From assembly GCA_036266975.1 (NCBI GenBank), contig DATAWZ010000004.1, positions 1 to 23,594 of the forward strand: a stretch of 23,594 bases of DNA. The letters are read 5' to 3'. This document shows, piece by piece, positions 1 through 5,830 of the stretch (position 1 is the first letter of the stretch; the number at the start of each line of letters is the position of its first letter). This DNA comes from DATAWZ01 sp036266975 (GTDB lineage: Bacteria > Actinomycetota > Thermoleophilia > Solirubrobacterales > Solirubrobacteraceae). Below the pieces are notes generated by a model. The model was given only the letters and a program-made list of their open reading frames with translations, was not told the DNA's origin and did no database searches. A program made the translations under genes and the position numbers.

Positions 1-160
1 GGCACCTCCTGCAAATCCGCTCCCGCTTCGCGGCTGCAAATCTTCGCCTGGCGGCGTCCTCGGGAGCCGAAATAGCGCTGCTGTTCCGGCTCCCTGCGTC
101 CTGGCCATGCTCGATTTTCGCTCGCGAATCGACGACCGGATCTACCGGAGGCACCACTAG
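1..160. repeat. dispersed 165-bp repeat, copy 1 (left end clipped)
   Basis: Nearly identical to 5671-5830 (4 differences in 160 bases, at repeat positions 83, 94, 136 and 142) and to 23460-23594. The right end reads GGAGGCACCACTAG, the imperfect inverse of the left end seen in the other copies (CTAGTGGCACCTCC). Here the left CTAGT is missing because the window begins one base after it. Bases 62-76 and 80-94 form a 15-bp hairpin with one mismatch and a GCT loop. TGCAAATC occurs twice, at 10-17 and 35-42. The closing CTAG (157-160) lies 4 bp from the stop codon of the minus-strand phosphodiesterase gene. No transposase is associated. A non-autonomous, MITE-like element is the best reading, by inference. 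Confidence 0.93.
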
Positions 161-164
161 CGGC

Positions 165-650
165 TCAGGCGCCGAGGTCGACCAGCTCGAAGCTGATCGC
201 CTCGCCCGACACGCGCGCGAGGCCCATCGTGTGGGTGGGCTGGCGGCGGCGGTCGGTCGGGCTGCCGGGGTTGAAGATGGCAAAGCCGGCGTCGTGCTCG
301 AGCAGCGGAATGTGCGAGTGGCCGAAGACGACCGCGCTCGCGGTCGGGAACCGTGCGCGCAGTCGCGCGAGCCGCCCGGCCGCCGGGCCGGAGTCGTGCA
401 GGACCGCGAGCTCGACGCCCTCCAGGCGCACCGTCGCCGTCGCCGGCAGCGCGGCGCGCACCGCGGGCGCGTCGACGTTGCCGTGCACGGCGGTCACCGG
501 CGGGCCCAGCGCCCGCAGCTGCTCGAGCACCTCGACGGCGATCAGGTCGCCGGCGTGCACGATGTGGTCGGCGGCGCGCAGCCGCTCCAGGCACGCCTCC
601 GGCAGTCGGCGTCGACCGCGCGGGAGGTGGGTGTCCGAGATGATCGTCAC
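165..650 (-). CDS. YfcE/MJ0936-type metallophosphoesterase
   Basis: Predicted 161-residue cytoplasmic phosphodiesterase of the calcineurin-like superfamily, which uses a two-metal centre to hydrolyse phosphodiester bonds. The metal-ligand motifs appear in order: D6-T-H8 (SDTH), GD34-35, GN57-58 followed by VD, H85 in LHDSG, and GHSH at 110-113; NPGS follows near residue 127. The length suits the single-domain YfcE family. I chose the GTG at 650 because it overlaps the upstream gene's stop as GTGA, which implies translational coupling. An in-frame GTG at 662 is the alternative. It is the last gene before repeat copy 1, with the stop 4 bp from the repeat's CTAG. The natural substrate cannot be told from sequence. 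Confidence 0.88.
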   Translation of the reverse strand: MTIISDTHLPRGRRRLPEACLERLRAADHIVHAGDLIAVEVLEQLRALGPPVTAVHGNVDAPAVRAALPATATVRLEGVELAVLHDSGPAAGRLARLRARFPTASAVVFGHSHIPLLEHDAGFAIFNPGSPTDRRRQPTHTMGLARVSGEAISFELVDLGA

Positions 651-1114
651 TGCGAGCGCCACCGCGCCAGCTCCCCGTTGAGTCTCTCGATCGCCTCCTG
701 CGCGCCGTCGCCGCGGATCGCGCCGATCGGCAGCGCCGGGCGCTCGCCGACGAGGACGAGGTGGCCGATCTTCGGCGAGCCTTCGGCGGAGCGGACCTCG
801 AAGCGCTCGATCTCCTCCCAGGGCACGCGCTCGCTGCGCAGCAGGCCGTAGACGAGCACGCCGCGGAGCTCGACGTGCACGCCCATCCGCCACGCCCGCC
901 AACACAGCGCGATGCCCGGCACCAGCAGGATCAGCCCCTCGACCTCGAGCGGCCCGGGCGCGACCGCGAGTGCGAGCGAGGCCAGCGCGAGCAGCGTCGA
1001 GCCGGTCAGCAGGCGATCGACGACCGCGGTGCGCTGGCCGCGGGCGATCGGGTCGGGTCGCTCGGGGGGCTGCTCCTCGTCGCGGTCCAGCTCGTCGGGA
1101 TCGAACTCGGCCAT
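647..1114 (-). CDS. membrane protein with bacterial PH-like domain
   Basis: About 155 residues. The N-terminus is acidic and proline-rich (residues 1-25). Two hydrophobic segments follow, near residues 36-51 and 58-74. The C-terminal soluble part carries a pattern typical of short bacterial PH (bPH) domains, with VPWEEIERFEV near residues 97-107. No catalytic motif is visible; these domains usually sit at the membrane in poorly understood roles. The ATG at 1114 is preferred, with an in-frame GTG at 1123 possible; neither has a clear ribosome-binding site. The stop overlaps the start of the downstream phosphodiesterase gene (GTGA), so the two are very likely co-translated. The family call is moderate and the function unknown. 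Confidence 0.72.
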   Translation of the reverse strand: MAEFDPDELDRDEEQPPERPDPIARGQRTAVVDRLLTGSTLLALASLALAVAPGPLEVEGLILLVPGIALCWRAWRMGVHVELRGVLVYGLLRSERVPWEEIERFEVRSAEGSPKIGHLVLVGERPALPIGAIRGDGAQEAIERLNGELARWRSQ

Positions 1115-1165
1115 CGCCGGCACGCAGGAAAGCAGGCTCGCCGGCCCGCCGAGCCGATCGTCAGC

Positions 1166-1524
1166 TCAGTCCGGCGGCCCGCGCGCGACGACGACGGCCG
1201 CCTCGCAGCGCTCCAGCGCGGCGAGCCCCGCAGGGCTGTTGGCGTACAGGATCGAGGACTCGCCGGCGCCGAAGTTGCGGTCGCAGGGGATCAGCAGCCG
1301 GGCGAGCACGAGCGCGTGGAACGCCTCGGCGAGCGCGACGCGCAGCTCGTGGCCCGGTCGAGGACCATGGCGGCGCGCTCGGGCACGCTCATCGCGGCAC
1401 AGCGCTCGAGCGCCTGCACCCAGGCGTCGCCGGCGTCCGGCCCGCGCGCCTCCTGCGCCTCACTCCGCGCCTTCGCGGTGACACCAGGGCAATCGCAGCC
1501 GCCGTGACGGTCATCCGCCCGCAT
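1166..1524 (-). pseudogene. frameshifted hypothetical gene
   Basis: An ORF starting at ATG 1524 has a fair ribosome-binding site (AAGGTG, about 9 nt upstream). It reads sensible protein to about 1355, including WVQALERCAAMSVPERAAMV and then LDR, after which it runs into arginine/serine-rich nonsense. In the next frame, sense resumes from about 1350 (HELRVALAEAFHALVLARLL, then IPCDRNFGAGESSILYANS) and continues to a TGA at 1166-1168. The break is a single-nucleotide-type frame change near 1345-1360. It may be a real mutation or a sequencing error. I do not recognise the family. It lies upstream of the PH-like gene in the same orientation and is divergent from nucS. Confidence 0.5.
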
Positions 1525-1527
1525 CCG

Positions 1528-1533
1528 TAGGCT
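1528..1533 (+). promoter_or_regulatory. -10 element of nucS, leaderless type
   Basis: TAGGCT fits the TANNNT form of actinobacterial -10 hexamers. It ends 9 nt before the nucS ATG, and no Shine-Dalgarno sequence lies between, so the transcript probably begins at or next to the start codon. The same hexamer stands 6 nt before the enoyl-CoA hydratase start at 4468. Confidence 0.55.
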
Positions 1534-1542
1534 CACCTTGCC

Positions 1543-2211
1543 ATGCGCCTGATCGTCGCTCGCTGCTCGGTCGACTACGCCGGCCGCCTGTCCACGCGCC
1601 TGCCCGAGGCGGTGCGGCTGATCATGCTCAAGGCCGACGGGTCGGTGCTCGTCCACGCCGACGTCGGCGGCTACAAGCCGCTGAACTGGATGACGCCGCC
1701 GACCGTCATCGAGCGCGACGGCGAGCTGCTGGTCGTGCGCAAGCACCGCGCCGAGGAGCGCCTGGAGATCACGCTGCACGAGGTGCTCACCGACGTCGAG
1801 CACGACCTCGACGAGGAGCCCGGCCTGGCCAAGGAGGGCGAGGAGCGCGAGCTGCAGGAGCTGCTCGCCGCGACCCCCGAGCGCTGCGGGGAGGGGCTGC
1901 GGCTGGTGCGACGCGAGTGGCCGACCGACATCGGCCCGGTGGATCTGATGTGCCGCGACGCGCAGGAGGGCTGGGTCGCGGTGGAGATCAAGCGGGTCGG
2001 CACGATCGAGTCGGTCGAGCAGCTCACCCGCTACCTGGCGCGGATCCGGGAGGACCCCGGATTCGGGCCCTGCCGGGGCGTGCTCACCGCCCAGTCGATC
2101 AAGCCCCAGGCCCGCGTCCTGGCTGCCTCGCGCGGGATCGACTGCGTCGAGGTCGACCTCGGGGTCCTGCGCGGCGAGCGCGAGCCGGCGCTCACCCTCT
2201 TCGCCGCGTAG
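1543..2211 (+). CDS. nucS: NucS/EndoMS mismatch-specific endonuclease
   Basis: A 222-residue protein starting MRLIVARCSVDYAGRLSTRL, a diagnostic N-terminus of actinobacterial NucS. NucS cuts both strands at mismatches and takes the place of MutS/MutL in most Actinobacteria. The N-terminal DNA-binding/dimerisation part covers about residues 1-105. The C-terminal RecB-like nuclease domain shows D134 (GPVDL), E148 and K150 (AVEIK) and the QLTRYL helix from residue 160. The C-terminus ends LTLFAA, close to the hydrophobic tail that binds the sliding clamp in characterised homologues; that role is inferred here. The length is normal. It appears leaderless. Its 3' end overlaps the convergent lipoprotein gene by 20 bp. 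Confidence 0.95.
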   Translation: MRLIVARCSVDYAGRLSTRLPEAVRLIMLKADGSVLVHADVGGYKPLNWMTPPTVIERDGELLVVRKHRAEERLEITLHEVLTDVEHDLDEEPGLAKEGEERELQELLAATPERCGEGLRLVRREWPTDIGPVDLMCRDAQEGWVAVEIKRVGTIESVEQLTRYLARIREDPGFGPCRGVLTAQSIKPQARVLAASRGIDCVEVDLGVLRGEREPALTLFAA

Positions 2212-2818
2212 CTGCGGGGCTGACCGGCCCCAGGTTGCCGCACAGCATCGGCACGTTGCTGGCCATCGCCGCGGTGTAGGCCGGCGTCGGGGCCGAGCCG
2301 ACGAGGCTTCTCTCCCGAGTAGGCGTGGGCCCGTGCAGAACCGTGAGGTAGTAGCCCTTCTCGACGACCTCGGTGTTGACGATCGTGCGCAGCGACGCGT
2401 GGGCGGTCCCGTTCGCGCCGACCACCAGGTCGGGCAGGATGACCGCGACGTCGGGGACCTGCAGGTTCGGCTTGCAGTAGCCGAACGGGCCGTGGACGAC
2501 CTCCGCGTGGCGGCTGCCGGGCGCCAGGCCGCTCACGGTGGTCGACACCGTCAGCTGATCCCCGACCTGGCGCAGCGCGCCGCTGCCCGTCCCGTCCGTG
2601 CGCATCAGCACGCCGGAGCCGCTGCGGGCGGCGCTCAGGTGCACGCTCGCCTGGCGGGCGACGCTCGAGAGCCCGCAGGCGGCGAGCGCCGCACCGGCGA
2701 GCAGCGCCGCGGGGGCGAGGCGCAGGAGCCGGTGGGGGCGGGCGGCGCGCACGACAGGGCATTTTGGACCTTCGCGCCCGACGGGACGCAGGCGGCCCGA
2801 GCGACCGGGGGAGTCCAC
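2192..2818 (-). CDS. secreted lipoprotein, CHRD/SOD-like fold
   Basis: A 208-residue precursor with an arginine-rich n-region, a hydrophobic stretch (LAPAALLAGAALAAC) and a lipobox Cys48, so probably exported and lipid-anchored. The mature part has a beta-rich pattern with GLAPGSRHAEVVHGPFGYC and later GYYLTVLHGP. This resembles CHRD or Cu/Zn-SOD-like sandwich domains, although a full set of metal ligands is not evident. The start is chosen at GTG 2818, which stands 9 nt after a minus-strand -10 (TAGCGT, complement of 2828-2833). GTG 2752 would give a shorter, more ordinary signal peptide. It is divergent from the DsbA-like gene, with overlapping promoters. Its 3' end overlaps nucS. Function unknown. 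Confidence 0.68.
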   Translation of the reverse strand: MDSPGRSGRLRPVGREGPKCPVVRAARPHRLLRLAPAALLAGAALAACGLSSVARQASVHLSAARSGSGVLMRTDGTGSGALRQVGDQLTVSTTVSGLAPGSRHAEVVHGPFGYCKPNLQVPDVAVILPDLVVGANGTAHASLRTIVNTEVVEKGYYLTVLHGPTPTRERSLVGSAPTPAYTAAMASNVPMLCGNLGPVSPAATRRRG

Positions 2819-2827
2819 TCGTCACCC

Positions 2828-2837
2828 ACGCTACAGT
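2828..2837. promoter_or_regulatory. interlocked divergent -10 pair (lipoprotein / DsbA-like)
   Basis: The ten bases ACGCTACAGT hold TACAGT on the plus strand (2832-2837), 10 nt before the DsbA-like ATG. On the minus strand they hold TAGCGT (complement of 2828-2833), 9 nt before the GTG at 2818. The two hexamers share the central TA. The same arrangement recurs at 4452-4461. Confidence 0.5.
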
Positions 2838-2847
2838 CCGGGCCGAC

Positions 2848-3669
2848 ATGGCTTCCCCGCCGTCTGAGCAGGAGCGCCTGCGGGCCGAGCGCATCGAGGG
2901 CGAGCAGCAGATGGCGGCCGCCGGGCTCCGCCGGCGGCGGATGCTGCAGGGCGGCGCCGTGCTGGCGATCGCCGTAATCGTCGTCGTCGTGCTCGTCATC
3001 GTCAGCTCGAGCGACCACAGCGGCCAGGCCAAGAAGCTCACCAAGTCGACGGCCAACGCGACGCAGGTGATGATCGCCGGCTGGGTGGCCGGCACGACCC
3101 AGGGCGTCGGCTCGGGCGGCGACCTCACCTGGGGCAGCGCGAGCGCTCCGGTGATCGACCGCGAGTACGTCGACCTGCAGTGCTCGGCCTGCGACGACCT
3201 CTTCGTCGGGCCCTCGCGCAACGGGGGCGCCGAGGTCTCGCTGCTCCCGTACATCCGCGAGGGCAAGGTGCAGCTGCAGATCTATCCGCTGGAGAGCGTG
3301 ACCCCGACGGCGGCGATGGTCAACACCGAGTGGGGCGGCCTGCTCGCCGCCGGCCAGCAGGGCAAGGGCATCCAGTACCTGTTCACCAACTACGTCTTCC
3401 AGCCGCCCGAGGGGTCGTTCACCCTGTCGAACATCTTCGACACGGCCAAGGCCACCCAGGGCCTGAACTACGCGCAGTGGAACGTCGCGCGCACGAATCC
3501 CGACTTCGTCTCGCAGATCACCGCCGTGGCGCAGATGGAGAACAGCCGCGGCCTGGACGAGACGCCGACGACGATCCTCTCCAACGCCAAGGGGCAGTCG
3601 GTCTCGCCGTTCGTCGGGGTCTATCCCGTCGCGGCCTACGAGCAGGCGATCGCCCAGCTCGGCGGCTAG
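2848..3669 (+). CDS. membrane-anchored DsbA-like thiol-disulfide oxidoreductase
   Basis: A 273-residue type II membrane protein. It has a charged cytoplasmic head (residues 1-32), a transmembrane segment at about 35-53 (GGAVLAIAVIVVVVLVIV) and a long extracytoplasmic thioredoxin-fold domain. The redox motif is C112-S-A-C115 within EYVDLQCSACDDLF. The cis-Pro loop is probably the ETPTT stretch near residue 238. It most likely oxidises or shuffles disulfides in exported proteins, as actinobacterial DsbA homologues do. ATG 2848 is preferred because it sits 10 nt after a -10 hexamer and starts just before the charged head. The gene is convergent with fdhD, leaving a 6-bp gap. CSAC is less common than CPxC, so the exact redox direction is uncertain. 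Confidence 0.85.
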   Translation: MASPPSEQERLRAERIEGEQQMAAAGLRRRRMLQGGAVLAIAVIVVVVLVIVSSSDHSGQAKKLTKSTANATQVMIAGWVAGTTQGVGSGGDLTWGSASAPVIDREYVDLQCSACDDLFVGPSRNGGAEVSLLPYIREGKVQLQIYPLESVTPTAAMVNTEWGGLLAAGQQGKGIQYLFTNYVFQPPEGSFTLSNIFDTAKATQGLNYAQWNVARTNPDFVSQITAVAQMENSRGLDETPTTILSNAKGQSVSPFVGVYPVAAYEQAIAQLGG

Positions 3670-3675
3670 CGCACC

Positions 3676-4443
3676 TCACCCCGAGACGCGCTCGGGACAC
3701 GTGTAGACGTTCGCGCGCCCGCCGCGCGCGAAGCCGCACAGGGTCAGGCCCAGCTCGGCCGCGAGCGAGACGGCCAGCGAGGTCGGCGCGCCGACGCCGA
3801 CGAGGAATGGCGCGCCGGCGCGCGCCGCCTTCTGCACCAGCTCGAAGGAGAGCCGCCCGCTCACGCAGATCACCAGCCCGTGCAGCGGCAGGCGACCGTC
3901 GATCAGGCAGCGGCCGACGAGCTTGTCCAGGGCGTTGTGGCGGCCGACGTCCTCGCGCACCGCGAGCGCGTGGCCCCGCGCGTCGAACAGCCCGGCGGCG
4001 TGCATGCCCCCGGTGCGCTCGAACTCGGGCTGGCGCAGGCGGTCGGGCAGCGCGGCGATCAGCGCGCGCTCGAGCACCGGGCCCGGCGGGAGCGGCTCGG
4101 CGTCGACGCGCACCTGCTCGATCGCGCCCTTGCCGCACACCCCGCACGAGGAGCTCGTGTAGAAGCGCCGCAGCCCCGGGTCGCGCAGCAACGGCCCGGC
4201 CACCTCGATCGTCCCCCCGGCGAGGTCGGCGGGCGGCGTGGCGGCATGCGGCTCGTCGAGCAGCGCCTCGCCGTAGAGGAAGCCGAGGGCGAGCTCAGCG
4301 TCGTGGCCGGGCGTGCGCATGGTGACCGCGAGCGGGGCGCCGTCGACGCGGATCTCGAGCGGCTCCTCGACCGCGACCGCGTCGTCGACACCGTCGCGCT
4401 CGACGCGCGCGTACATGCCCTGGATACGGACCGACGTGGACAC
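3676..4443 (-). CDS. fdhD: FdhD, sulfurtransferase for formate dehydrogenase
   Basis: About 255 residues. FdhD transfers sulfur from the cysteine desulfurase to the molybdenum cofactor of formate dehydrogenases, making them active. The catalytic loop with the two cysteines is clear: FYTSSSCGVCGKGAIEQV, giving C100 and C103 if translation starts at GTG 4443. Other family signatures follow: GGMHAAGLF, VREDVGRHNALDKLVG and SGRLSFELVQKA. The GTG at 4443 is preferred because a minus-strand -10 (TATCCT) ends 8 nt upstream of it; ATG 4416 is the alternative. It is divergent from the enoyl-CoA hydratase with only 24 bp between starts. No formate dehydrogenase lies in the window, so its client is elsewhere. 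Confidence 0.93.
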   Translation of the reverse strand: MSTSVRIQGMYARVERDGVDDAVAVEEPLEIRVDGAPLAVTMRTPGHDAELALGFLYGEALLDEPHAATPPADLAGGTIEVAGPLLRDPGLRRFYTSSSCGVCGKGAIEQVRVDAEPLPPGPVLERALIAALPDRLRQPEFERTGGMHAAGLFDARGHALAVREDVGRHNALDKLVGRCLIDGRLPLHGLVICVSGRLSFELVQKAARAGAPFLVGVGAPTSLAVSLAAELGLTLCGFARGGRANVYTCPERVSG

Positions 4444-4451
4444 CAATGCGC

Positions 4452-4461
4452 AGGATAGGCT
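4452..4461. promoter_or_regulatory. interlocked divergent -10 pair (fdhD / enoyl-CoA hydratase)
   Basis: AGGATAGGCT contains TAGGCT on the plus strand (4456-4461), 6 nt before the hydratase ATG. It also contains TATCCT on the minus strand (complement of 4452-4457), 8 nt before the fdhD GTG. The two hexamers overlap at TA. Neither gene has a Shine-Dalgarno sequence in this gap, so both transcripts are probably leaderless. Confidence 0.55.
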
Positions 4462-4467
4462 CCCGGC

Positions 4468-5238
4468 ATGAACGAAGAAGCCGCCGTCCTCACCGAGCGC
4501 CGCGGGTCGGTGCTCCTCATCACGCTCAACCGCCCCGACGCCCGCAACGCGATCAACCTCGACGTCGCCGAGGGGATCGCCGCCGCCCTGGACGAGCTCG
4601 ACGCCGACGCCGAGCTCCAGACCGCCGTGCTCACCGGCGCGGGCAAGGGCTTCTCGGCCGGCATGGACCTCAAGGCGTTCGTCGAGGGCAAGCGCCCGTG
4701 GGTCGGCGACCGCGGGTTCGCCGGCATCGTGCGCCGCTCGGCGGCCAAGCCGCTGATCGCCGCCGTCGAGGGCTTCGCCGTCGCCGGCGGCCTGGAGGTC
4801 GTGCTCGCCTGCGACCTGATCGTCGCCGCGCGCGGCGCCAAGCTCGGGATCCCCGAGGCCAAGCGCAGTCTGGCCGCGGTCGGGGGCGCGCTGCTGCGCC
4901 TGCCGCGGCGCATCCCGTACCACATCGCGATGGAGCTGGCCCTGACCGGCGACACGATCACCGCCGAGCGGGCGGCCGAGCTGGGGCTGGTCAACCGGCT
5001 GTGCGAGCCCGGCGAGGCGCTGAGCACCGCCGTCGCGCTCGCCGAGCAGGTGGCCACGAGCGCGCCCCTCTCGCTGATCGCGAGCAAGCGGATCCTGCAG
5101 GAGCAGTGGGGCTGGTCCCCGCAGGAGATGTGGGACCGCCAGGCCGAGATCTCCGACCCCGTGTTCGCCTCCGAGGACGCGATCGAGGGGTCCAAGGCGT
5201 TCGCCGAGAAGCGCGCCCCGGTCTGGAAGGGGCGCTAG
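4468..5238 (+). CDS. enoyl-CoA hydratase (crotonase family)
   Basis: A 256-residue single-domain crotonase, the usual length. Such enzymes hydrate trans-2-enoyl-CoA to 3-hydroxyacyl-CoA in fatty-acid or aromatic-acid breakdown. The oxyanion-hole segments are GKGFSAGMDLKAF (59-71) and VAGGLEVVLACD (105-116). Both catalytic glutamates of true hydratases are present, E110 in GGLE and E130 in GIPE, with the standard 20-residue spacing, so a hydratase is more likely than an isomerase or dehalogenase. The substrate is not determined. ATG 4468 sits 6 nt after a -10 hexamer. The 3' end overlaps the convergent yjbQ gene, with both stops sharing one CTAG (5235-5238). Confidence 0.9.
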   Translation: MNEEAAVLTERRGSVLLITLNRPDARNAINLDVAEGIAAALDELDADAELQTAVLTGAGKGFSAGMDLKAFVEGKRPWVGDRGFAGIVRRSAAKPLIAAVEGFAVAGGLEVVLACDLIVAARGAKLGIPEAKRSLAAVGGALLRLPRRIPYHIAMELALTGDTITAERAAELGLVNRLCEPGEALSTAVALAEQVATSAPLSLIASKRILQEQWGWSPQEMWDRQAEISDPVFASEDAIEGSKAFAEKRAPVWKGR

Positions 5239-5684
5239 CGCTCGCCCCAGAGCGTCGCGACCAGCGAGCGCGACCCGCCGCGGTCGCGGTGCTCGCACAG
5301 GTAGATCCCCTGCCACGTGCCCAGGGCGAGCCCGCCCTGGGCGACCGGGAGCGACAGCGCGGGCCCGAGCAGCGAGGCCTTGACGTGCGCGGGCATGTCG
5401 TCGGGCCCCTCGAGCGTGTGCGTCCAGTACGGCGCCTGCTCGGGGACCGCCGCGTCGAAGTGCGACTCGAAGTCGCGCCGGACGTCCGGGCTCGCGTTCT
5501 CGTTGAGGGTCAGCGACGCCGAGGTGTGGCGGATGAACAGGTGCAGCAGCCCGACCCGCAGCTCGCCCAGCTCGGGCAGCGCGGAGAGCACCTCGCGGGT
5601 GATCAGGTGAAAGCCGCGCGGGCGAGCCTGGAGGCGAATCTCGCGCTGGTACCAGGCCGACGTGGCTAGTGGCACCTCCTGCAA
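5235..5684 (-). CDS. yjbQ: YjbQ/UPF0047 family protein
   Basis: About 149 residues. The conserved YjbQ blocks are present: WYQREIRLQARPRGFHLIT, HTSASLTLNENASPDVRRDF, GPDDMPAHVKASLLG and GTWQGIYLCEHRDRGG. Conserved His and Glu residues form a putative metal site. The biochemical role is unsettled; weak thiamine-phosphate-synthase activity has been reported for the family. The family N-terminus normally begins about at the Trp of WYQ. Here no ATG is available, and the only plausible starts (TTG 5684 or GTG 5675) both lie inside repeat copy 2. TTG 5684 has a ribosome-binding site GGGAG 5 nt upstream, also inside the repeat. Its stop codon shares CTAG with the convergent hydratase gene. Confidence 0.85.
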   Translation of the reverse strand: MQEVPLATSAWYQREIRLQARPRGFHLITREVLSALPELGELRVGLLHLFIRHTSASLTLNENASPDVRRDFESHFDAAVPEQAPYWTHTLEGPDDMPAHVKASLLGPALSLPVAQGGLALGTWQGIYLCEHRDRGGSRSLVATLWGER

Positions 5685-5830
5685 ATCCGCTCCCGCTTCG
5701 CGGCTGCAAATCTTCGCCTGGCGGCGTCCTCGGGAGCCGAAATAGCGCTGCTATTCCGGCTCCGTGCGTCCTGGCCATGCTCGATTTTCGCTCGCGAATC
5801 GACGATCGGATTTACCGGAGGCACCACTAG
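5666..5830. repeat. dispersed 165-bp repeat, copy 2 (complete)
   Basis: The only complete copy. It begins CTAGTGGCACCTCC (5666-5679) and ends GGAGGCACCACTAG (5817-5830). These ends are inverse complements over 12 of 14 positions, with CTAG at both extremes. The internal hairpin lies at about 5732-5764; here repeat position 94 is G, which breaks the outermost pair. The left end carries the probable ribosome-binding site and start codon of yjbQ. The right CTAG (5827-5830) supplies the TAG stop of the neighbouring minus-strand gene. Whether CTAG is a target duplication or part of the element cannot be decided from three copies. Confidence 0.95.
5690..5694 (-). promoter_or_regulatory. ribosome-binding site inside repeat, for yjbQ
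   Basis: Minus-strand GGGAG lies 5 nt upstream of the TTG at 5684. It is the only well-spaced Shine-Dalgarno-like sequence for yjbQ and lies wholly within repeat copy 2, so the repeat appears to have become part of the gene's translation start. Confidence 0.45.

Noticed and set aside
2980..3005. GTC/CGT-rich tandem-like run in the DsbA-like gene
   Set aside because: It encodes the valine-rich transmembrane helix (IAVIVVVVLVIV) with preferred GTC codons. It is not a repeat element.
5666..5778. Open frame inside the repeat starting MARTHGAGIAALFRL (also MARTQ... in copy 3)
   Set aside because: It runs off the repeat into unrelated flanks without its own stop. The few differences between copies include amino-acid changes, and there is no ribosome-binding site. 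It is an accident of a GC-rich sequence.
4444..5778. Apparent 5' extension of fdhD to a 700-residue protein
   Set aside because: The extension is antisense to the hydratase gene and crosses the repeat. FdhD homology starts only near 4416-4443.
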